Origin: Amyelois transitella
Taxonomy: Eukaryota > Arthropoda > Insecta > Lepidoptera > Pyralidae
DNA length: 64,000 nt
Direction: 5' to 3'
NCBI RefSeq assembly: GCF_032362555.1
Contig: NC_083522.1
Location: 1,776,001 to 1,840,000, forward strand
In this document: positions 12,165-22,900 of the stretch, piece after piece
Position numbering within the stretch: position 1 is the stretch's first letter
Layout: each line of letters begins with the position of its first letter
Notes under the pieces: model-generated
What the model was told of the DNA's origin: nothing
The model's database searches: none
The model's input: only the letters and a program-made list of their open reading frames with translations
Made by a program: the position numbers and the translations under genes

Positions 12165-15100
12165 TCAGGCTTGAGGCGGTTCGTCCATGGGATTGGCTCT
12201 TGGCAGCTCGTCTTCCTCTTGTTGGGTTTCCTCACAGGGTTGGGAGAAGGCGGCTGATGAGGAACCGCTTCTGCTCGTCGAAGTCGAGGAACTGGACGGC
12301 GATGACGATGAGGAATCCGCTTCGGGGTTCGCGGAGTCTCTGGAAGGTGGCATAACAAAATGATTTGATTTTTGATGACGATTGAAATTGCGTATGACCC
12401 TTTGACGACTGAATAAAAATGAATAAAATATAATAATAAATAAATGAATATATATACGCCACAAATTACACAGATTGAGTGAGTCTCGAAGTTAGTTCGT
12501 CCTTGTGTTACGAGATACTAATCCAACGATACTAAATTTTATAATAAATACTTATATAGATAATAGTCAAGACCCAGGCCAATCAGAGAAAGTTCGTTTC
12601 TCATCATGCCCTCGCCGGGATTCGAACCCGGAGCCTCCGGCGTCACAGGCATAGACACAACATAAATGACATGACATCAAAAAAGGATGATATCGATTGG
12701 AAGCGGTGCATCCTCACCTCTCTAGAGAGGAGCCCGGGGTATGCCTTTGACCATGGATCCTGGATTGGGTGAGTCAGGTTTTTATACGAAGCGACTCCGT
12801 CTGATTTTGGCAGGTAAACATAACCCGCCTTGGATCGCTCGTTACACATCCAGTTGACTGAAAGTGCAGGTTTCCTGACGATGTTTTCCCTCACCGCAAG
12901 AGCATCGGTTAGTATTCAAACTAATGTACATAATTTTGAAAACAGTCATGGTCGAGGTGGGATTTGAACCTTTGCCTTTCTGCGCATTGCGCATTTTAAC
13001 CGGGCATTTTACCGACTCGACCACCGACGCTCTTTTTACAAAAAATATTGATAAATAAAGATAGATAACGTCGGGGATAGTTCAAATCCGCGTAACTAGC
13101 ATTGAATAATTCCGCGTATATGACAAATGTAGCCATTTTAAGTTTTCGCGGGAAATTCACGCAAAATCATGAAGGCTGCCACCGACTTGAAACGAGTTCA
13201 TTTCGACCAAGAGATAGAACACATTACTAATTACTTTCTGTGTAAAAATGAGCTTTAAATTAATTGAATTAATAAAGTTATTAAGTTTTAACCTTCCCCT
13301 GTAAAACTGGATCTATTGCAGATACGCACGACTTTATCCCCGACGAAAGGTGAAATCACCTTGAAATTAGTGTAAAAAACAACTTACTTGTGAAATCCGT
13401 TCGTCTGGCAAGTATTGTAGGCGCCGCAATGTTGGCACTTCAGACCCACCACGTGGAATTTCACAGTGGAAAGCTAAAATTAATAAATAAGTGTTAAATT
13501 TCGTTAGCCGTAACATTTAAATATAAAATCTATATAAATAAGCATAAAAATTTCAAATACAATATGTCATTTCTATTGCATTATATTATTCCGATCTCTA
13601 TGGGTTTGCCGTGTGGTTCTCGACAATAGAAAAAAGAACAGGACCACTCCCATCTTTTTCCCTTGGATGTCGTAAAAGGCGACCGAGGGAAAGGCTTACA
13701 AACTTGACATATTAACTTGCGATGGGCTATCACCCTGTCACTATTTGAATCTCAATTCTATCACTAAGGCATACAGTTGAACATGGCTTATCATTTTTTT
13801 TCAAGACTGTTGGCTCTGTCTTCCCCGCATAGGACATGGACGTGATTGTGTGTATAGCTTTAAGACTCTCGAATAACCGTAAAAATATTTTATTTAGAAA
13901 AAGGTACAAATATATATATATATAAAATTACCTTATGACAATCCTTGCACAGTATGGTCGCCTTGTAATCGGCGTATTCAGGGGGCATTGGAGTGGCGGC
14001 CACCTCCGAATCTAGATAGCTCCATAACTATAACAAATTACTTAAATATAAATATATTTGTCTCAAAAGTATGGATGAATGAATGATATCCAACCAATTC
14101 TCTTTTTATCAAGATTTTACAAATCAAAACTCCTCTAGGGTATATCAAAATTTGAATGCAAAATTTTGTATGGAGCTCTTGGCCTGAGAGTTTAATTTAT
14201 AATAAGGTAACATAAAAATAAAAAATATAATATATATTTTTTAAAGATTTTTGTAGCAATTATATGGTCACTATTTGAATCTCAATTCTCTCATAAAATC
14301 AAACAGCTGAACATGGCCTATCAGTCTATCAAGACTGTTGACTCTGTCTACCCCGCAAGGGATATAGACGTTATCGTATGTATGTTTTATATGTTTTACT
14401 CTTATGGTGCAAATAAAGTAAGTAAAATATCTATCTTTCTATGTATGTTGGCCGCAGCCCCAAAATATTATATTATTTGGCCAGCCTTCTAACTAACTAA
14501 GCTCCTAGTTAACTGTCTCTAGAATTGATTAAGCTTTGATAAATTGATGTGTTACAAACAGACAGACTCACATTGGTCATATCGATCATGCTGGTCTGGC
14601 AAGTGGGGCAGGCGTAGTGGCCCGACTGCAGGAGCTGCTCGAAGCAGGGCCGGTGCAGCAGGTGCCCGCAGTCCGGGATGTGGCACGGGATCCGGGACGT
14701 GTGGATGTCCTCCAGGCACACCGGGCAGTTGGACCTCGACACGTTCTCCACGCACTGAAACCGAATTAATTCTTTGCAATATACTTACTTATCATGTGAA
14801 ATCACCTTTCAATTGCTTACTTATTCATGTTTTTTTTTCCAAAACTAGCCGTTGCCCGCGATTTCGTTCGCTGTAAAGTTCACTGACAATGTTTCATCAC
14901 CTATGTAAAACCCTTCTTCCATTTTTCTCGCAATAAAAAGTAGTTCTTCCTCAAGTCCTCTTAACTTTACACTCATTTCATCAAAATCTGTTCAGTGGTT
15001 TAGGTGTGAAAGCGCAACAGACAAGAGTTACTTTCGCATTTATATTAGGTTAGGTTACAATTAAATCATTTTATTCTTTTTAAATAAGGTACCACAGCCA

Positions 15101-18100
15101 TCTTGGTCACAACTTAAATCTTGATATAGCGTGTCTCTGTATAATAAAGAATGTGACGTAATATAGGTAATTATAATCTTATTAATTGATAGTAACTATT
15201 TTGTCTGTTAGATAATACGTCAACCTACGTGAGCAGATAACATAATTTTTGTTCTAGTAACAGACAAAATGAAATCATCCTGTTATGATCTACATAATAA
15301 TGTTATAATCTTTATTTTCAATCTCTTTGCTATAAAATAACTGTTTTATTAAGGCGATGACCTAATAACTTGTCACTATTTGAATCATAATTCATCAAGA
15401 CATACAACTATAGTAGTCTATCAGTCTTTTCAAAACTGTTCACTCTGTCTCGTAACTACAAAAAATACGAAGCACGTAGCCGACTATAAAACTATACTAT
15501 TTAATTTTTGAGCTAAATTACTCTAAAAAGAAAATCCTTTTTGTAATCAATGTAAGCAAGCCTGTAAATAATGTAAAATTTATGTAGGTCCAATTTATCA
15601 AATTACGAGTAGTATTACGAAAAGTTTAACAAGGACCTGCTTTCTTTTTGAAAGCAGGTTGACTAAGCAGATATACAAGGAGAGTGTGGAGGGAAAGGTC
15701 GGAGTGGGAAGACCTAGACGAACGTATCTTGATCAAATTAAGAACGTCCTGGTAAAGGGTCAGGTCAAAAGTACCCGAAACCGCCGAGCTTGTATGAAGA
15801 GAGTTATGAATGTGGACGAAGCGAAAGAAGTATGCAGAGATCGTGGCAAGTGGAAAGAGGTAGTCTCTGCCTACCCCTCCGGGAAAGAGGCGTGATTTTA
15901 TGTATGTATGTATGTATGTTTAACAAGGACAAAAGCTATTTGTTATAACAACATACATAACTCTTAATTATGTCCTCTTACATACATAAATATACATGCA
16001 TATAATCAAGTCTATACCCAGTAGACAGAGCCAACAATCTAGAAAATACTGCCACATTCAGCTGTTAGGGTTAACACGGAATTGAGATTCAAATAGTAAC
16101 AGATTGCTAGCCCATCGCCTACTTTACGGCGGCAAAGTAGGCCGTAATACACAGAGGCCGTAATACGCAGAGGCCGTAAAGTAGGCCGTAATACACAGAG
16201 GCCGTAATACACGGAGGCCGTAAAGTAGGCCGTAATACACAGAGGCCGTAAAGTAGGCCGTAATACACAGAGGCCGTAAAGTAGGCCGTAATACTAAATA
16301 ATAGTTATAGTCTGTGGCACCGGAGGTCCCGGGTTCAAATCCTGGTCAGGTCATGATGAGAAACATACTTTATCCGATTGGTCTGAATCTTGGATGTTTA
16401 TCTATCTAAGTATTTATTATAAAATATATAGTATCGTAGAGTTAGTATCTCGTAACACAAGTTTCGAACTTACTTCGAGGCTAACTCAATCTGTGTAATT
16501 TGTCCCGTATATATATTTACTAGCTGTGCCCGCGACTCCGTCCGCGTGGAATAGTTTTTTCACTAACTACTACTGTAAAAGCCTAAAGCCTTCCTCGATA
16601 AATGGTCTATTCAACACAAAAATAATTTTTCAATTCGAACCAGTAGTCCCTGAGATTAGCGCGTTCAAACAAACAAACTCTTCAGCTTTATAATATTAGT
16701 ATAGATTTATTTACAACTCAAACCCCACGTTTATTAGCCATCTATAACGACATCCATGGGATCTTCTTAAATACAGAGCTATACTCACCCTGTGTCCCAC
16801 TCGTTGCAACTGCACGGGCAGACACATGTTGCACCGTTCACAGTGGAAGAAGCGGTCGCGACCGCCCACGCGACAGATGCCGCAACCGTCGCAGTGGTAC
16901 TGTTTCTTGTCTTCATCGTCAAATAAGTTGCAGATCAGGCATGTGTACTGGTAAAGAGAAAAGTTTAGGTAAATATCCATAGAATAGAATAGAATAGATT
17001 TATTTTCAAAATTGGATACAAGGTATCACTTATTGATGTCACATAAATCTAATTATAACTACTACCGCTTCCAAAGCGCATGTGTAGAAGAAGCGGCGGA
17101 ACAAAATACACTGCAGCATTTTCATCAGACGTCAATTTACAAATATAGATCTCTTAAATCTAAATCGTGGACAAATGCACATTGTCTACATACATCTATA
17201 TCCTTTGCGGGATAGACAGAGGTAACGGTCTTTAAATGACTGAAAGAACAAAGGTTCAGATTTAAGGCTTGATGATGGAATTGTGATTTAAATAGTGACA
17301 TGTTGCTAGCTCTTTACCTAAAAGAAAAACACAAATTTATAAACCATTGAAAAGTTATTGAGTGGTTTTATTCTATGGTGCCGGAAATCACATGGCACGG
17401 TTTAGATATTATCCAAATATTAGAATGTTGGACGTTGTGTAAAAACCTGACTTTATTCTTTCCAGGATCACGGTCAATAAGTTGCTGAGAGCGCTGAGCT
17501 GTAAATGAATGTCTCACATTTACGTTTTATGCATGTCTTAATGGTTATTATAAACTTGTATGAGTGTGCAATGGATGAAAAAGTAAATGTTTTATCTATC
17601 TGCTAGCTGTGCCCGCGACTTCGTCCGTGTGGAATAGTTGTTTTGGGCACCATTGAAGCCCTCAAGATTCAATCAATTATTCTTCGCTCCTAATAGTTGC
17701 AGCGTGATGTAAAATTTTCCTTGATAAATGGTCTATTCAACACAAAAATAATTTTTCAATTCGAACCAGTAGCTCCTGAGATTAGCATGTTAAAACAAAG
17801 AAACAAAGCTCTGCAACTTTATAAAATTAATACAGATTATATGAGTATACAAGTACCATGTGTGAAAAAAATTCATTTATTATTGTCTAGCATCCTTGTT
17901 GGAACTAAGGAGATAAAAGTAATGATACCTTTCCAAATGTAACACCGCAGTTCTCGCACTCGGCCTGCACCTTCTGCCTCGTGTCGCACTCCGTGCAGAT
18001 CAGCTCTGTCACTAGCTTCCGGTTCAGGTAATGCTGTTCGTTCTCATCATGACAATACCGGCACATGTACAACTTATTGCAACAAGGGGTCTGGAAAGAT

Positions 18101-19122
18101 ATAAAACCACAATATTTTAAAAGGTGTAAAGTGACTGTGACTGTAGATTATTTTTCTGTTTTTATTTATTATTATTTTTTATTTATCAGGAAGACATACA
18201 AATCAAGTCTTAAACAAGGTAAGGAAACAGTGTCATTTATAAGTCCTTGCAAATATTTACAGAAAAAATATAAAATGTTTGATCTCTCAAAGTAAAATTA
18301 TAACTAGTAAAATAATTATATACACACCTATAAAAAAAATTGGAATACTGAAGAAAAGAACATTAAATTTTTAAGTACAAAGTGTCAATTATTCATCATG
18401 TCATTGGCCCAAAATTGACCCTGGTTAGTAAACATCTCAGTTTACTAAATCATGTGCTGATCTAGTTGATATGGTCTGAAGAAGGTATTCTTTTGAGTGA
18501 AATAATACTGCCAGAATTGTAGGAAACTTTGGATCAGACATAGAGATCAGTTTTGTTTTCCAAAAAATTTTTGCATACACAAAATACTCAGATAATTTTG
18601 AGGGAAGAGTTAAGTTACAATCTCCCTCATCTCTAAATAGTAAAAAACCTATTTTGTGCAACTCCATGAGAATAAAACAACCCTACAAATATAAGATGAG
18701 GCTGGTGTTGATTAATCATGTGTTAATCAAATCAATTTTCCAATAGGAAATAAACTTCAAAATAAATTCTATGTCACTGAAAATTAACTGCAGGGTAATG
18801 TACTCCATATATGTTGCAAACAATTTTGCTGTAAAAATAACATCAAGTTGAGCGGTTTTCGGTTCGTTGACATCCATTGTTTGTTTCCCGAATTCATTCG
18901 AGATCGCAAAGATTTTGCGTCGCGAATGTTTAATTATAGAATAGGACACTTCCTCTTGGCCGAACCTATGATTATAGCAGGGAACGAAATTATACGAAGG
19001 ATTCTAGAGATAAAACTTACCACAAACTTCGCACGGCGTTTATAATGAGCACATCCAATGCGTTTTTCGGTAATTTGCGAAGGTGCACTATCACCATTAG
19101 CCTCTTTATTTTCCTCAGACAT
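12165..19122 (-). CDS. RCHY1: RING finger and CHY zinc finger protein 1 (Pirh2-type E3 ubiquitin ligase), complete
   Basis: Seven exons on the minus strand: 19021-19122, 17929-18090, 16789-16947, 14572-14754, 13932-14027, 13388-13473, 12165-12339 (963 nt, 320 aa), all with GT-AG introns. The start is [10 protein letters not shown] in context AAAAATGTCT. The CHY zinc finger begins at [11 protein letters not shown] (23-33) and runs through [14 protein letters not shown] and [11 protein letters not shown]. The CTCHY finger is about 89-141 ([31 protein letters not shown]). A perfect C3H2C3 RING-H2 follows: C151, C154, C170, H172, H175, C178, C190, C193. A C-terminal zinc ribbon uses LCKDC (228-232) and KCQHCG (246-251). 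Family members ubiquitinate p53 and other substrates. Residues 264-320 add a Ser-rich then acidic tail beyond the usual roughly 260-aa protein. Confidence 0.95.
12468..12650 (-). mobile_element. SINE-D copy (reverse)
   Basis: Reading the minus strand: a B-box-like GGGTTCGAATCCCGGCGAGG, then TCATGATGAGAAACGAAC and the tail ending TCAATCTGTGTAATTTG. It sits in the last RCHY1 intron and abuts SINE-E. Confidence 0.75.
12655..13032 (-). mobile_element. SINE-E copy (reverse), near full length
   Basis: tRNA-like head on the minus strand at about 13032-12955: GTGGTCGAGTCGGTAAAATG (A-box-like) and AAAGGTTCAAATCCCACC (B-box). The body has GTGAGGGAAAACATCG and CCTGACTCACCCAATCCAGG. It is tRNA-derived, not a tRNA gene: there is no cloverleaf acceptor stem and a long unrelated body follows. 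Confidence 0.7.
13606..13858 (+). mobile_element. Rep-A copy in RCHY1 intron 5
   Basis: From TTGCCGTGTGGTTCTCGACA to GGACATGGACGTGATTGTGTG; all inner blocks present. Its ATGT tail has decayed. Confidence 0.75.
14262..14390 (+). mobile_element. Rep-A 3' part
   Basis: Begins at TGGTCACTATTTGAATCTCA and ends GACGTTATCGTATGTATG; 5' truncated, as expected for target-primed insertion. Confidence 0.7.
14845..15052 (+). mobile_element. diverged Helitron-like element
   Basis: Starts AACTAGCCGTTGCCCGCGAT and ends with ACTTTCGCATTTATATTAGG, with TTCATCAAAATCTGTTCAGT in between. It has the Lep1 end plan but a different body from the copies at 16519 or 50897. Confidence 0.6.
15640..15920 (+). mobile_element. 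Rep-B 3' end: RTE-like non-LTR retrotransposon with ORF tail
   Basis: The longest Rep-B copy. Frame 15659-15895 is open and reads ...[13 protein letters not shown]... then [19 protein letters not shown] and ends SGKEA-stop. The GRPR-x-W/Y-L-D-x-I/V-K pattern and an RDRxxW near the stop are typical of the C-terminus of RTE/BovB-type reverse transcriptase polyproteins. The stop is followed by an ATGT microsatellite tail. It is 5' truncated and has no RT core. Sense orientation relative to the window; antisense in RCHY1 intron 3. Confidence 0.7.
15995..16128 (-). mobile_element. Rep-A partial copy (reverse)
   Basis: ATATAATCAAGTCTATACCC, GACAGAGCCAACA, GATTCAAATAGTAACAGATTGC, ending in GCCCATCGCCTA, where the minisatellite begins. 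Confidence 0.7.
16134..16295. repeat. minisatellite of AGGCCGTAA units
   Basis: Two alternating units, AGGCCGTAATACACAG (16 bp) and AGGCCGTAAAGT (12 bp), form 28-bp higher-order repeats across about 160 bp in RCHY1 intron 3, exactly between a Rep-A fragment and a SINE-D fragment. Confidence 0.9.
16310..16518 (+). mobile_element. SINE-D copy, 5' truncated
   Basis: Begins inside the head (CTGTGGCACCGGAGGTCCCG) with B-box GGGTTCAAATCC; the tail GAACTTACTTCGAGGCTAAC through TGTCCCGTATATA is intact. The Lep1 element at 16519 is inserted directly behind the tail. Confidence 0.75.
16519..16706 (+). mobile_element. Lep1-type Helitron, short internal-deletion form
   Basis: Complete ends: ACTAGCTGTGCCCGCGACTC and TATAATATTAGTATAGAT. 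The interior is shortened relative to the roughly 255-bp copy at 50897. Confidence 0.85.
16981..17125 (+). mobile_element. Rep-F copy beside RCHY1 exon 3
   Basis: Starts with GAATAGAATAGAATAG 34 bp upstream (minus-strand sense) of RCHY1 exon 3, so it crowds the branch-point region of that acceptor. Same core as 4938-5120. Confidence 0.65.
17185..17405 (-). mobile_element. Rep-A copy (reverse), diverged
   Basis: CATACATCTATATCCTTTGC at one end and GGTGCCGGAAATCACATGGC at the other; inner blocks heavily mutated, so an old copy. Confidence 0.6.
17602..17838 (+). mobile_element. Lep1-type Helitron in RCHY1 intron 2
   Basis: GCTAGCTGTGCCCGCGACTT start; end decayed to ACTTTATAAAATTAATACAG. Contains TTGATAAATGGTCTATTCAA. 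Confidence 0.8.
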
Positions 19123-19930
19123 TTTTATTAAACTTATAGCAATCAAGATATAATTGACAATACCAGTTCAAGGCTAGCGAAATTTGCTGAATTGAGTAGG
19201 TTTCATCAATTCATTACATTTATTTAAAAATAATTAATGAATAACAAAATCACTACTGCTACCAAAACGTGACATGACAGAATGACTGACAGGAGAGGAC
19301 GGACAGGTCGTCTCGTGACTTTGACAATTAAATTAAAAAGACATGACATTTTCTTTATTTTTCTTAACATTGTAAAGCAAGTACGTCGTACTTATGCCAG
19401 GTCTAGTTATTGAAGTGATGTAAGGACCATGTTAGTAATTACGGACATAGTACGTATTACACAGACATATTATCAATTTTGCTTTCACTTTATGTAGTTA
19501 GTTCAATATCTGAAATTAGAGATTTTACATACCTACTTAGATAAAACATCCTATGTTACTTTCTCTCTCATTCTACTCCCCGCTCCACTGCAATATATAA
19601 ATGTACTTTAAATCACGTCTCTTCGCCGGCGTGGTAGGCAGAGACTACATAAGTCGCTTGTTTTCGTCGTTCTACTCTACGTACCTGGCTAGTTTGTAAA
19701 AATCAAGAAATGTAATTGCTACATCTTCTTTCACATCACAACATATAACCTTATTTTATCTTCAATGTTCTGCCTTCTTGCAATGATAGAAGTCAATGGC
19801 CATTTTCATTACCTGTCCAAAGTCCAAACCTAAAGTCTAAGCAGAACAACAAAATTATCATTCTAAACTGTATAACAAAATAATGAAAAAAATCTAAATA
19901 ACTAAATCAAAATAAAAAAAAATACCAAAA
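19123..19930. promoter_or_regulatory. divergent promoter region between RCHY1 and the yellow-family gene
   Basis: 808 bp separate the two start codons. A TATATAAA box lies at 19594-19601 on the plus strand, 330 bp before the yellow ATG; whether it is used is unknown. 19610-19680 is a reverse Rep-B trace (CACGTCTCTTCGCCGGCGTGG, GTAGGCAGAGACTACAT), so part of the region is transposon-derived. Confidence 0.4.
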
Positions 19931-22900
19931 ATGTGGAAATTTCTGCTTACTGTTTGCTTGCTGTGGTCCATCACCATGGTCTCTGGTCTGATCCCACCCA
20001 GATTTGCGTGGAAGACCTTGGACTTCGCGTGGGAAAGCCCCGAAAAGCGAGAGGAGGCCATATCTTCAGGGTCTTATATACCAGAAAATAACATGCCTAC
20101 AGGTATAGCGAGGTGGAAGGATAAACTGTTTATCACCATTCCTAGGTGGAAAAAAGGTTAGTTATAATCAGTATCTACCTTGCCTATTCTTTGATACAAA
20201 ATTGACGTAGAATGAACATACCACATCGAGTGACCAAAAAGGTCGTTCGTAGGGCCCAGAATCACGAACGTAATTCAGGATTAAAATGCCTTATCTTTCT
20301 TCTCTCTCTAACTCGGTATTTTACCAAAACGATAGAAAGATAAGGAAGCTAAAATGTATGCTTGATATCGTTCGTGAGCAATCCACTGCAGACACCCTTT
20401 TAAATCTGTAAATATGTGCACCGGTTCAGGCGTTGAATTTTATTGACGTGTGAGAGAAAGTATGCTAAGTTCTACAGATATTTATATATTTAGAGGACGT
20501 AACCGGGACAATGCCAGGAGTGTAATTTTGTGATATTTATATATTTAGACTCCCTTTTAGAGAGGACGTAACCGGAACAATGCCAGGAGTGTACCTAATT
20601 TTGTGTACTCTATTACAGGAGTGCCTTCTTCCCTCAACTACCTTCACATAAATGGCCCCCAAAACCAGACTCTGAACCCTTACCCCAACTGGGATGAGGG
20701 CTTCGTCAAAGACGACGCCTGCTGCCTCGGCACCAATAGCACTGTGGTTTCCACATTCAGGGTCCATGTGGACGAGAAAGACAGGCTGTGGGTCGTGGAT
20801 AATGGCGTGGCTGATATGTCTGGTAAGAAGTTTTTCATCTAGTTTTCTTTTTGTTACAGTAGGTACACTGATATGAACAATATAAGTAGGCACACCCAGT
20901 GGCAATAGTGCAGGTATAATTCAATTCATATCATTGACGTATTTTTCATATCACACACCAACCGTTCCATTAAAGCAATTAAAATATATTGCAGTTAAAA
21001 TTACAGTCAGACTAGGTGCAATATGAACCATGATAATACTTTTGTAAACTTCCCATCGCGAAAACAGGATTTCCCTTTTGTGTAGCCCTGGCACAATAAT
21101 GTGTCATGGGTCTGGTCGGAATAACCTTATAATTGTCTACCCTCATTTTTTAATATCGTTCAAATGTGTCTTCTTACTTCACCCTGGCTTCAATACATCA
21201 GCTCAAACGAGACTGAATAACTTAATACGCCATTTTTGCGGAGGCATTACATTTGGTGAAGCCCCTAATCAGTTATTACGAAGACACCAAGCGACAGCAG
21301 AAGACGATATCAAAGCTTACAACAAGAAAACAGTTTAAGGGTGTGATCGTTCCAATTTAATTTTAAAATTAATTGTGATTTTAAAATCTACGTTTTGGTC
21401 TTGTATTTGTAACAAACACTGTAAGTAAGTACTCATTATTTGAAGAATTGATCAATGTGTTTTCAATGCAATTGATAGTTATTAAAGAACCATTCTTGTA
21501 TTATTTTTGTACTGTAAGTAATTTTATAGATCTCTATACTTAGGTGATTTGAACATTATTGCATTTGAATTAAAAACTATTTATTTACTAAAATGTCTAC
21601 TTACAAAACGCTGAATAAAACTGCTCTTGCAGCTTTGATTAAAAAACGTAGATTACTCTTAATTGAAGCTGAACAAATCGCACTATACATACGGTCTCGT
21701 ATCGGAATGAGTTTAATGCCTATGGAAAAATTGGAGGTAGAGAGACGTCTGAAAAAATTTGAGAAAATGTATTTTGAGTTCCAAGACGTACAGATAGACA
21801 TACAAGTAACCGAACACATAGTTTGGTTGAAAACAAGTTTGTCGGATATTGAAGCGGGTTCTGTAAATGATGTATTAGAAGTAAACAATGCATTGCTCAA
21901 TCGGGCGTCATGCATTGGTGATGATAGGGAGACTTTTGACATAGAAGCTCAGTATGTTTCAGTAATTGCGGTTGCAAGAAGCATTCTTGATGCTCCGATG
22001 AATCCACAGAGTTCAAGATTTGTCTAAAAAATCTTGATTAGTTGAACTTTTTTCGATGTTTATGTTAGGTACAGTAGGATTTGGATACCTGCGCTTTAGA
22101 AACCTTATTTACGTTTTCCTTTGTAGGTAACAAACTTAAAAAAAAGACGAAAATTGTTCCCTGATAAATAAACGTCGCTAAAGTTTAATCCGAATCCTTC
22201 TGATCTTTCCGGCAACATGAGAATTTATTTTATTCACAGTGTTTTTTTTTCATATATTTTATTATGCACAAAATCATTAGGTAGTTTGGTACTATGAATT
22301 ATTTAATTAATTAATTTGTTTCATAACCTAACAACTAAGTGCTATTATAAGCCTAACAACTAACCTAACTTACTTAGCTTTATGACTGTATATGTAAATA
22401 TGTAAAACTAAGATAGTTCTTAATTGTAGATTTGCGCTATAATTTGTGTAAGTTTAATATGTAAAGCACTCATGCAAAGTAAAAGCCACTGTTTTTTTAA
22501 TGGAAATTTCATAAAGTATAAATTTTTGTTAGTAAATAATTGTCACAAATTGGACGATCCACCAAAGTGTTAAATCAATTTAGGCTGCATTGAATGAAAC
22601 CAACAAGCGCTTTTGGAACAAGATAAATCGATAACAGTAACATTGTATATACAATACGCGTTCACAAGACCAAGTTCCACTTGCAAGTACCTAACTATAG
22701 ACTAGAAGAACTTAAGAAAAAAAAAATAAGAATGTTGTTAAGAAAGTGAGAAATTAACTTCTGTAATAACCAGTTTTGCGAAGTGCTATTTTTTGCTAGT
22801 TCCAGGACTTCAATATTTCAAAATGATATTCTGGTGATGTTCTTGTTAAATGCTGCTGAAGAAAAATGAAGGCGGTCTAACTTAGCATAATAAGGGGTTT

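Noticed and set aside
14544..14876. 110-aa plus-strand ORF rich in Gly/Ser/Arg
   Set aside because: Antisense shadow of the RCHY1 RING exon (14572-14754).
15659..15895. A host protein-coding gene (78-aa open frame)
   Set aside because: The same sequence recurs truncated at many sites with ATGT tails; it is the end of a non-LTR retrotransposon polyprotein.
19594..19601. TATA box as the certain yellow promoter
   Set aside because: AT-rich DNA gives many such words and a Rep-B trace follows at once; start-site data would be needed.
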